64,000 nucleotides of DNA, taken from Aurelia coerulea (taxonomy: Eukaryota > Cnidaria > Scyphozoa > Semaeostomeae > Ulmaridae). The DNA is taken from positions 38,138,663 through 38,202,662 of the forward strand of contig CM076943.1 in NCBI GenBank assembly GCA_039566865.1, written 5' to 3'. Shown in pieces: positions 40,701 to 52,700 of this stretch. The notes under the pieces are model-generated. The model did not search any database. It was not told where the DNA came from and saw only the letters and a list, made by a program, of their open reading frames with translations. The stretch's first letter is position 1. The number at the start of each line of letters is the position of its first letter. The translations under genes and the position numbers were made by a program.

Positions 40701-43700
40701 ATTGCCCCCCATACCCCCCCCCCCCCGTGGACACGCCACTGTAATAAAGTGCCAAAATCCCAAACCTTTCTCTTAGAAACAGTGTTTGTACTGTACAGAT
40801 ATCTTTAGGGCTCAATGATACTCTTTTAAAGGGGTGTTGCCTTCAAAATTTTCCACGATAAGGGGTTTTTTCATCAACTAGAATGTCAGAGAAAAGGGTA
40901 TCCTATGGAATGGTATGGACGAGCGTGATGTACCTTTTACTGTTGAATTGCACCCACCGGGAGTGTGCAGTACAGTTAGGGATGTTCAGTACAGTGGGGA
41001 GGTATGTTTGAGTACAGTGGGGCAGTTCAGTATAGTGGGGAGGCATCCGGAGTTCAGTGGGGGATACCTTGAGTGCAGTGGGGGACGGGGGTGCTCAGTA
41101 CAGTGGGGAGGCATCTGGAGTACAGTGGGGGCAGACCATGATGTGTGTGGTGAGGCATCATCAGTATAGTAGGGGGATATTCAGAACAGAAAAGGGGGGT
41201 AGCCAGGGTAGTTACCAGGGGGCCCGGGGCCTCTGTGGGCCACCAAGAAATAAGGTATGTATTTTTCTTTGTTGTACTTTTCTTTCAGGAACATTTTCAG
41301 GCCTGCAGGCAAAAAAAAAATCTAAAAGCAGTGTCTTACCAGTGCATAAGGGGGCGTGGCCTAAGGATAAAAGGGCGTGGTGCCCCGTCTCTCTCTCGAC
41401 GGCCCTGGGGGTAAACACTCATGTTGTTAAATGCTCCCTTGCGCAACTATTAACAGCAGCTTTGTAGAATGTAGAATGAACCTATGACGAAACTTTGGTC
41501 ACACAAAGTGATAACAGAAAACAACGTCAAGAAGCAACAAATTCTTTCCCAAGCAATTACTCGGTACGACGGCGGGCCAGGTCGGCGCCGCAGGCGCCGA
41601 CCGGCAAGCCTAGTTTTTGTTATATTTTTCGATATCGCAAACTTAAGCGCGTCGAGATTCATGAAAAAGAGGGGATCGATGTTGTTTGGCTGCACAGCGC
41701 CGTCCCAAGGAGCATATAATCCTGGTATTACGTGGAGGGGCAGGGCCCTAAATGGTCTACTAACGTTTTTCATCAGTTTAACTAGGTGATACGCATTGGT
41801 TTAGTTAATCTGATAACAACATAGATTTGAAAGACCTCAGTTGGTCGGTTACTTACATTTTTTTGCTTCTTGCATCTGCCATTTTAATACCTTTCTATCG
41901 TACGATTTTTGCCAAATATTATTTGTAAATTTAGAGTAAATGCATTTGCTACTATGTTTTATACTATGTTTTAAAAGAAAGGGACTGCTGCTATATGTCA
42001 CCCAGTATGGAACTGACTTTGTGACACTAATTTTTTCGGTTCATTTCTCTTTGTATCCAAATATTGATTATTATTACTATAATCATTATGATGGTTTAAT
42101 TTCATATTCTTAGCTGCCGTACGTGGTATTCTATCCATGTCCAAACAATGCAATTACTGTCATGCCTATATCAGCAGCGGCGAATCTGGTGTATTCACTG
42201 AGCTTGGTGGTGCTAATAAATGCTGGCATCCACAGTGTTTTGTCTGCAATCATTGTGGTGAACTGCTTGTCGATCATGTTCACTTTTTCAAGCATGGACA
42301 AGTTTATTGTGGCAGGCACTATTCTGAGCTCGTGAAACCACGCTGTGGAGGATGTGACGAGGTGAGAGATTTGAAGGGCCAATATTGTTGTCTGAAGCCA
42401 AACAGTAATTTATACGTATTCTTATCTACTTGGCACCAGGCAACAATAGGGAAGGTATTCTATGCTTGGATTATTTTTATTCATCGCCAAAGTGGCTGCA
42501 GTGCTATGTAAAAAATGACACCACCCGTGCCCGTAAATTCGCTGGGAAAGGGTATGCAATGAGCAAGACTCTTAAACCTAGGCTTTATAAGAAACGGTGA
42601 TTTTCAAAAAGCCAGTCAGTGAAGTTAGAAAATAGTGTTTCCCCGTATCACAAATTGTTGAAGTTGTGATAAGGGGAATGGCTTGGTGCAACACTTCATT
42701 GCAACTACTACACTTTCGCAAAAGTTAAGTTCTGTTCATTATCATTTTCTAATTCCACGTCTACAAAGAAATAAACATAAAATGAAATACTGAATACACA
42801 TGAAATACAAAGAAACTAATACCTAATACAGCAAAATTAATCACAAAAAACCATAGATAAATGTATATAGCTACACGACATAAAAATGGGTTTGTAGAAG
42901 AGCAATGGAAGAGGAAGCACTCCCTAGCTTTACTTCAAGACTTGGATGTATTTTAAGAGATCACATTGGTTTCAAGGTCATTTCAACAAAGTAGTTAGGT
43001 GCTTTGGACTGATTGCTGAGAATATTGTTTTAATTCCCTTTAAGATCTCAAGGGGATTAAATCTGCATGAAAACTGAGAAGCAATGCTGATTCATGTACA
43101 TGGATTGAAATCAAGTGGTGTTGCCATTGCAGGTTGCACGGTGTTTGTGTATACTCTCTATTACAAAGATGACTTCAGTAAGCACCCGCATAATAGAAAC
43201 CAGTTTTTTCAAAACAGCCTGTTTAGTTTCTTATTAAAAGGCCATGAATCTGGAAAGAGCCTGAAATGTTTCTTATCACATGGTTAAGAAACCTTCAGTG
43301 ATTTCAACTTAGATCTTTAGAGAAAGCCCATGTCAAACACTATCAAACAGTATGTTCTTGTTACCTAGCATCCTCTCTTAACTTATTCAACCATAGCATG
43401 CATGCCAAGTATATAGATGGAGATGCTTTTGGATGAAATCTCTAAAACATGTTTGGCACTTGATTTTAACAAAGATTATTAAATAAGAATTTATTTGGGA
43501 CCCTCTTTAAAGAAACCTTCCTAAAATCAGGCTGAGAAATGAGGGCAACATTTCTCAAAGAAATCAGCCTGAGGTTTCTTCTAAAGTGGTTTCTGTTTTG
43601 CGGGTTCTTACTGTATTTCAACTATGGGATTTATCTGTACAATCAAAGTAAAATTGTCCTTTCTTTCAGTTGATTTACATTGGCGAGTTTACAAAAGCAA

Positions 43701-46700
43701 TGGACAAATCATGGCACATTGAGCATTTTGCATGTTACCATTGTGATGTCCCATTGACTGGTAAGAAGTATATTGTCAACAAGCACCAGCCGTTTTGCCA
43801 GCGTTGCTTTACTGAGAATATTGCAAACAAATGCTGCGTATGCAGAAATCCAATTGGGCCTGAAAGCAAGGATCTCTTTGTTAAAGATAAGCACTACCAT
43901 AAAGAATGCTTGATTTGCTCAAAATGCCATTCGCAGTTGGTGAGTTTTTTTTTAAGTTTCATCGAAGTATTATTGCACAACAACTTGCTGAAAACTATTT
44001 TTACCAAACAAGGTTGCCTGATTTCTCTGCTGTTTTTGAATATTATCAAAGGGAAAACATAGCTCCAACTCCATATAGTCTGCAGCAGCAATGTCGGAAA
44101 TTTTGAACAGCAACGTTTCTGGATCTTCTGAAAGTTTTGCAATCCGACATTTTTGCCGGCCCGAGAATGTTCGTTGTCATACAGGAGTTTGAAAGTGCAA
44201 ATAAAGTAACACAGAGCAGTCTTACTTAACAAGATCCAAACGACTGAATGAATGAGCACTTACATTTAATAGATAGCATGGGTTATTTTTTTGTTTCTTG
44301 TAGACTGTGTGAACGACACAACTCGTCAGAAACCTACAAAATATCTCACAATGAACTTTCTCCAAACCTGGGAAAATATATTTTGTGCTCATTACATCTT
44401 TCGATTGCTTTGAATATTGTTAATGTATGCTTTTTACAGAATATCAATAGACCCATTGGTTCAAGATCGATCAACATACTATCTTTTTGTAAGAAGAACG
44501 AAGACTGGCCAGATTCAGATATCATAGTGTTTTAAAAGAACTTTTCGGGTTAAGGTTGCACTGATGTAAGGTGTTGGAGTTTTAGCAGCAGTAAAGCATA
44601 TTTAAGTCCCATTTTCGAGAGCGGCATATACAATTCTTCCTCTTTTATACTACCCGGTGTCCCAAAAAAGTACTCCCGTTTCAAAAATCACAACAATTTC
44701 TGTATCAAACCTGTCATAACATTTTCTTTTTTGATCTCCTTTGTCAATGATCCAAATATATCTAATGATAACAATAAAACCAGGCAGCCGTAAAAAGAGC
44801 TAAATTTACTAATTTTAAAACCAGTCATAAGTTCAGTTGTGCCTGGGAAAATAATTTGATCTTTGATCTACTTGCCATGAAAAGGAACTTGAAAATAGAC
44901 CATGTAATCAACTTTTGTGATTTTTCATACAGGAGTACTCGTTTAAGACACCCAGTATTTTATATAGCTAGTTACTTTTAAAGATGAAATGCTTTGATTT
45001 TTATTATAGATTTGCACATCATTTGATCTGTTTTCGTTTTTGAACTTTTGGCATCTTGTAGCGAACAACAAGGCATTGGAGGAATATTGCTTTTGTCTTG
45101 AGCTATTCAGCCCATTGTGCTTCCCAATTTAGGCACAACCAATAACTAATTTATGTACCTATGCAGAAGTTTAACTCGCTAATCGTTAGCAAATCGGATT
45201 TTTTAGGTCAGATTATATTGCAGCTAATTGTAAAGAATGTGATATAAAGGTTTAGATTATTTTCTAGAAATCTAAATTTTTAATGATTACTGATGTCCCT
45301 TCAACAGAAACCGTTTCAAAACAGAAACTGTTGTTTTTAGCACTCTTGATAATCTCATTAATAATTGCCTTTTTTCACTTCAGGAAAGCCAGACATTTGT
45401 GTGTGTCAACAATGAACTAGTTTGCAATGTTTGCCGTGGAACTGAGCCACCGAAAGTTTGTGCTGGTTGCCATCGTGAATTTATGCCCGAGGAGAAGAAA
45501 ATTGGCGTGAAAGAAAACAATGAGTACTACCACGAGTTATGCTTCTTATGCAGCAAATGTAACCATCCTATCGGAACTCAAAAGTTTGTACGCACTGGAC
45601 CTGGATCCCAGACATGTAATGGTTGCTATGAGTCACGCTTGCTGGTAAGAACTTATTTGAGCTTAATTGTTACAGAAATATTCCAGTAGTAAAAAGTTGA
45701 AATTTGGTGTGCAAGCTCATGTTGACGAAAATGTTCAGATTATGTGCCGGGTAAGGTCGTTTTGTCATTTTGAAATGTTTTTGTAATGTTTAAGGTCATT
45801 TTGTACTCTTTTCAGATCCATTTATTTGGAAGAAAAAACCAGTAGTGCTGTGCATAGAAAGAAGGTGTTCATTTTAGGACTTTACCCGTTATTCATGCTA
45901 GCCCTTGCTTGGGTCCGTACATACTTTACGCGGCTCTAACGTGTATTCTAAACACAATATGCAAACATTCCTGGTTTTTTTCTGCCATTTGATTTTACCA
46001 GTGGTTACATACCATGAACACTGTCGATGAACCAAAAAATTACCAAAGTTTATCGTAGTCTCGGCAAATGAAACATTTCAACGAAGAAAACTTTCTTAGT
46101 GATCTTCAACAAATTGACTGGAAAAGCATTGTTTCAAATACCGATGATATCAACCTCATCGTTGAGCAATGGACAAATATGTTCTCGTTGATTCTTGAAA
46201 AACGTGCTCCTTTACGCTGCAGGAGGGTTTCAGAAAAGTTTTGCCCCTGGTTGACGAAGGATATCAAATGTTTGTCTGCTACAAGAGACAGGTTAAAATT
46301 GGCAGCTGTACGCTCAAAGTCCAAAATTTTGATGGATGCTTATAAACAAACGAGAAATAGGGTCAATAGATTAAACAAAGATTTAAAGCGCGACTATTTT
46401 ACAAATAAGATTGCCCTTTCCCAAGGTGATCTTAAAAACACTTGGAACACTATTAACATGGTTCTCAATAAGAAATAAAAAACGACTCACATTCAGTCGC
46501 TTGATGTTGATGGTAAGCATGTTACCAATAATAATGCTGTTGCTCAGACAATGAATGATTTCTTTTGTGATATTGGCAAATCTCTTAGTGACAAAATTCC
46601 ACAGAAAGCTAACCCCCTTGTTGAAGATAAGCTGGAAGTGAACCCTGAAAATTTACAGTTTAAATTGCAAGCCTTTGATGTTCCTCAGATAAAAAAGGTT

Positions 46701-49700
46701 TTTCGTAAATTCAAAACGTCCAAGGGTTTCGGTCCTGATGGCATTGCTAATCATTTCCTAAAGGTCGCATTCTCTGTCATTGCAGAATCTCTCTGTGACA
46801 TTTTCAACCTCTCAATTGCCACTGGAGTTTTTCCTGAAAATTGGAAAACTGCAAGGGTTGCCCCAATCTTTAAAAGTGGAGAAAAAAACAATCGTTCCAA
46901 TTATAAACCGATTTCTGTGCTCCCATTTTTGGCAAGACTCTTTGAGAAATTGATTTACAACCAACTATATGATTATCTAGACAAAAATAAACTTCTGTAT
47001 TCTGGCCAATCAGGTTTTAGAGCTCTGCATTCCACTGTAACTTGCTTGCTTTCTGGCACTAATGACTGGCACATTAATATTGAGCGTGGAAAATTTACAG
47101 GAAATATTTTCATTGATTTGAAAAAAGCTTTTGATACTGTTGATCATGCCATACTTATTCAAAAGCTATCTAAGTACGGAATTCAGGGTCTTGAGCTTCA
47201 ATGGTTCAAATCGTATCTCAGCAGTAGGCAGCAATTCACTAAGGTTAATGGAGAATCTGACATCGGAAGCATCAGCTGTGGTGTTCCACAAGGCTCTTGT
47301 TTAGGTCCGCTACTCTTCCTAATCTATATAAATGATCTGCCATTCGCCTTGAAAAACTGCAAAGTTACGATGTACGCCGACGATACTAGCATATCCTATG
47401 CTTCTAAGAGCATTGAGGATCTAACTGAAACGCTCAACAACGAATTGAAATGTTTGAAAGAATGGCTTCAGGGCAATAAATTGTCTTTGAATGTAATCAA
47501 GACTCAGGCTATGGTAATCGGATCTAGACCAAATCTTAAAAAGATTTGTGAAAACACTGTGGATTCTCCTGCATTTGTTATCGATGATTCCCCTGTAGAA
47601 CTCTTCGACAGTATTAAGTATCTTGGTGTCCAAGTTGACCAGTACCTCGTGTGGGACGAGCAAATTAAATCTGTTCAAGCCAAAGTCTCTCGCTCGTTAG
47701 GTTTTTTAAAATATGCAAAGAAATTTTCGCCAAAACTGTACTTTGCAAATGTTATAGAGGTATTGTAGAGCCACATTTTCGGTACTGCTGTTCTGTGTGG
47801 GGGAACTGTGCTGAGTTCCGACTGGTTAAGCTTCAAAAATTGCATAATCGTGCCGCTAGAATTATTACAAATAGCAGCTACGATGCTCCTGCCGAAGCTT
47901 TGAGTTAAAATGGCCAACTGTGAGAGATATGATCAGAAGTGAGACTGCAACAACTGTATATAAATCTGTTAATAGTCTCGCGCCTGATTATCTCTCGCAT
48001 TTATTTGTTAGAAATTCTGATCGCAATATTATCAACCTTAGAAATGCCGAAACTACTTGCTAGTGCCATTCATGAAAACTAGTAATGGACAGAAAGCGTT
48101 CGCATTTCGTGGAGCAAAAATCTGGAATGATCTCAGCCGCGAGGCCAAGCAAGCTCCCTCTTTATCTTCTTTTAAGAACAAGATCAAGGGTCGGTTGTAA
48201 ATTCATTGTAAATAGTTGTAGATAAATTATTTATGGTTGTAATTAGTTTCCTTTTCCCGTTATTAATTTTAGTAGATTTTTTAATTTGTAAAGTTTTTGG
48301 CACGGCCCCCTGAAAATCAGTCATACTGACTGACGGGGCTACCGTGCATAAATAATTTTAAAGCGAAAAATGAAATGTCTCGTTTAGCCTGCGTGCAGCC
48401 TTGAAGAGTTGAGGCTTCACGCAGGCTAAGTCTCACTCTTCTTAGTGAAGTAAAGTTAAGTCATTGCTTTTTTTAGCGCCTTTACCTACCGGGTTTCCCA
48501 AACAAGTACTCCTGTTTGAAAAATCAGCAAAGTTTAATTACACGGCTTATCTCTAATTTCTTTGGTAAGTAGATAGAAAATCAATTCTTTCCCAGGTATG
48601 GCTGATGTTTTGATTGGATTCGAGATTAGGTTTTGAAGCATACTGCAAAGAGCACCGAGCATTACCTGATGATTTTTTTTGCATATCAAGCTTCTAACTT
48701 GGCCATAAATGTCAGAAAGAAAAGCAAGATATACATTCCTTTTTATACTAAATCTAAACATGTACAATTTAGCAAAAACAAACTTGCAAAGACGATACCA
48801 TTGCACAGTTGGCCAAAGTGGTAACTTTGGAGACATTCATGCATATCTCCAGGGAAATAAAAATTACAGCTGCAGTTGGCAGCTCATTTTCAGCGTGTGA
48901 GAAGGATAAATGAAATGGTTCAAAAGAAATGTACAATGTTTACATTTATGGGGGCTGGGGCCAGATATCCTAATTTTTGAGCTGAACTCCGTCTATAGGG
49001 CGTTTATACTCCTTTGTCTGACGAAATTCTGCAATGATGGCTCTTTTACAACGTATTTTATTGGAACAATGAATAAAGTTGAATGTTTTTCCACATTTAG
49101 AGGACTGGAGCCCATGTTCAATATTTGGTATTTGTAACCAAAAATCTCCTTTCTGGTACATTTAAACTAAAACAAAGGCTACATGGAAGGTCCCTATGAA
49201 CATGATGATATTTACAGGATACACCAGATTAAAAAAGTCCAAGTATCCTGAAAAAGATGGACCTGGTCTCAATTTAGTTGGGACACTCAAAATTTCCCTA
49301 ATTGAAGCCTTTCCCCCCTGTTTAATTGAATCTGCCAAGGTGAAACAAAATAAAACCTCCTGAAACAAACTTATCATAAACTGTGGTTTCAGAAAATGTG
49401 TTGGTGTTGTATGTTCCTCTCGTAGCTTTGGAGATATTCTTGATAAAAGTCAACTGTTGCCCTCTGAAGGAAACGAAAAATCTGACTAATTGTCTGAAAT
49501 CAGGTATTATCAGATTTTCCAATGTTGGGAATCTGCAAGGGAGCAGCTAGCCTGAAATCAGGCTCTCCAAAACGTTTTAGCGAAACTGCGGAGGAGAGGA
49601 GAAGGGGAAAGGAAAAATCTCACCTTTTCCCTTCCCTTCTCATTTTTTTTCGGTGAGCCTGATCTCAGGCTAGGGAGCAGCAATCCCATGGACGCGTGTT

Positions 49701-52700
49701 TGTAATGATTCCGAAATAATACGGGCAGTTTTTTAACACGAGAAAGTTAAACCGGTCTGTATTGTCACACCAGTGTGAATGTTGGCCAGACAGCTTATTT
49801 ATCGTTGCGTTCACATGAAGTTTCGCCCCGGTCCGAGACCTGTGTTGTTGTTCATTCGTGTATTGGGCGCCAAGTAGAACAATAGGCCAATGTAAACTTT
49901 GAACCCGAAACACTGCATCTCACACCGATTTAAAAATATTTTGCGTTTACATGGTATTTTCAAACCGGGGTGACATTTCAAACCGATCTGAACAGGCGAG
50001 TTGAGTTTCACCCCGGTTTGAGTTAGAAATTGCATTTTGATGTAAACACTATTCACTAAACACTAGGGCTTTGACCAGACAACGACTTAAACTCAGATCG
50101 AGGTAAAACTTCAAACCAGTTTGAGTTTCTCATGTAAACGGACCCTTAGAAAAATTCTTGTATTTTTTCCACCAGGATTGTGTGAAATGTAACATGACTA
50201 TCAAGGGCAATGTGGTGAGATTTGAAAACATGCCTTACCATCCAGAGTGTTTCATTTGTGAGCAATGCCGTACACCTTTATCTGGTAAGTTTCGCCTATT
50301 GCTTGATTTTCAACTGCTAGCTTCCTAGGAACCAGTCCACAATTTTCAGTTAAGATTCATGGGTGATGCAGCTTGTTGATATTACAAGGCAGTGTTTGAT
50401 TAATAGCTGAATTTGAGGAGTTATTGATTAACTTAGACCGATAGAGTTTCACGCTATCTATTTTGATGCCTCCAATACTTTGATCTAGATAATGACAGCA
50501 TGGCCTTTCCTCTAGGTTGAAAACTCCAGGATTTCTGATCTCCGAATAATAAGCAACTGCAAGAAATTTCAGATTCCAAAGTTTGCTTTTACATGGCATA
50601 CAAGAAATATCACCAATAACCAGACCTGAATCTTTTTTCAAAATACTCACAAAATAGTTAAAAAGTGCTACGCAGCGATACCACAGGGAGTATATAATTA
50701 TATAACAACCCTGTGGCCAGAGGTTTTTCTCAAAGAAGATGTCAGGTGAAACAGTTCAGAAATCTATCGAATGTTCAGTTGTGCATTGGTGTTGCAAAGC
50801 TATGAGTTTTTGATATGCATCACATCACACGATTTCGATTTTTGATCAGACAAATACAAAAGATACAATGAACAAAGCTATATTACAGAAAATTTCCTAA
50901 GACCATGATACCATCATTGTTCTCTAAAGGGTAAGGCTGGAGCGATTTATCAAAGGCGTTGCAACGCATGAATGCATGTCAGGGTTGTCTGAAATAGACC
51001 TTTTCAAAGGTCTGGGACGGGCGCGCTACTTTTCTGGAAGATGGCGGATATCTCCCTGGATACGAGGGAATCCTCTACGCAATGTTGAACTAGAGTTGCA
51101 GTGGGAGAAGTTGTGGAAATAATATGGCATTTAACTCCAGCTGTATGGTTCATAAAAGACAAGAAAGGCTTCAGCATGAAAACAAATACTTGCCTCCAAT
51201 ATTAACGCAATGTTTAGCACTTTTTACGAGGAGGAGAAGCTTATTCCTTGAGTTGTTTCAGCGAATTTTGGACTTCATGATCATTGATGATGAAGGCCTC
51301 GGATTTGGTTAGGTAAAGTTTGGATTTCTGTTTATGAATGAGCGGAGCCTATTGCAGGAATACTAAGTGCATGCCAATGCATGTCAAAAACTGCTAAGAA
51401 ACGAACTAAGATTCATACTTCTTCCAATGCTGAAACTACCGGGGCAAGCCTTTCTAAATCAAGTTAACTAAAGAATAAACAAACAATTTCTTCGATCTTT
51501 TGATTTCTGTAAGTGCGTTTATTGACAAAGTTTGACTTATGATGCTCCAAAAAAGTACTTCTCTGTACATATTCATAAAATGAGGCCACTTACCTGCTCC
51601 AAGCAATTCAACTTGCACGTTTCTAAACAGGGCTCCTATTCATTTGTAAAACTTTTGCTCCGATTGAAAAAGTCAAGCATAAACTGCATCTAAATTGCGC
51701 CTCTCAGCCAATATCTCACCAAAACCATGAGCAAAGCAATAGCCTTCAGTAAGTCTTTGACTTGGCATCTCTTCCACATTGTATAATAAAGAAATGTCCA
51801 TGTTTTTTTTAACATTTATAAATGATCTGTTGCAAACCAGTTATCTTTTTCTTTGATCCTCAGAAGCCAGAAGCAGAACGAAATGACGAATACACATTTG
51901 ATCACGAAATATTTTCCCGCCAAAGTGCAAAGTCTCTCCTTTGTTACGAGGCTCAAGGGGCAAAGGAGACATTTGCCTCCATACATTTGTACCAAAAGTG
52001 CCTTCGCATTCCTTTGGTTAAAAGGGCAATAAATAAGCTCCATCTATTCATAAACAGATCTAACATTGGCAAATTACGATCATAAAATCCAAATTTGCCG
52101 AAATCGAAGTTTCCGTGTAAGCAATGTTAAACATCACTTAAATGTGATAGTAACTCAACATTTTCAAGTTGCAAGCCTTTGTAGGCCCTTCTGGTCCATT
52201 AAGCGCATATGAACTGTTGTTAAATTCATTTTTTCTTGCATTGCTTCGCTCATCTCAACTGCATTCCGACATCTGCAGTGAGAAGGGTATTCCCCTTCGC
52301 AGATTATCCACCATCTTCCAGAAAAGTAGCGCGCCCGTCCCAGACCTTTGAAAAGGTCTATTGTTTGCTCAGTCCGAATTCAGGGAGGTCTCTTTGCAAT
52401 TAGAAGCCCTTGCACCAAATAGAGAGCACTGCAATTTGAAAGTGTCGACATTTAGAAGCTTGTTTGTGAGTTCTTAGGGCCATTGATCTAGCCTTTCTAA
52501 AATCGGCCTGTTTCGTGGTCTTTTGCTTTCAGCAAATGACACCGTATCAAAATCCTGAGACTTAAAATAGTACAGTGAAACGTAGCCTTTTTCATTCGTT
52601 CTATTTTCATTGTTTCGCGAAATTTGATGCTGGTTCATTTTTTGGTAAGGTGTACAAACCACTCACTTGCATTTCTTACCACTCATTGCAAAGGAAAATA

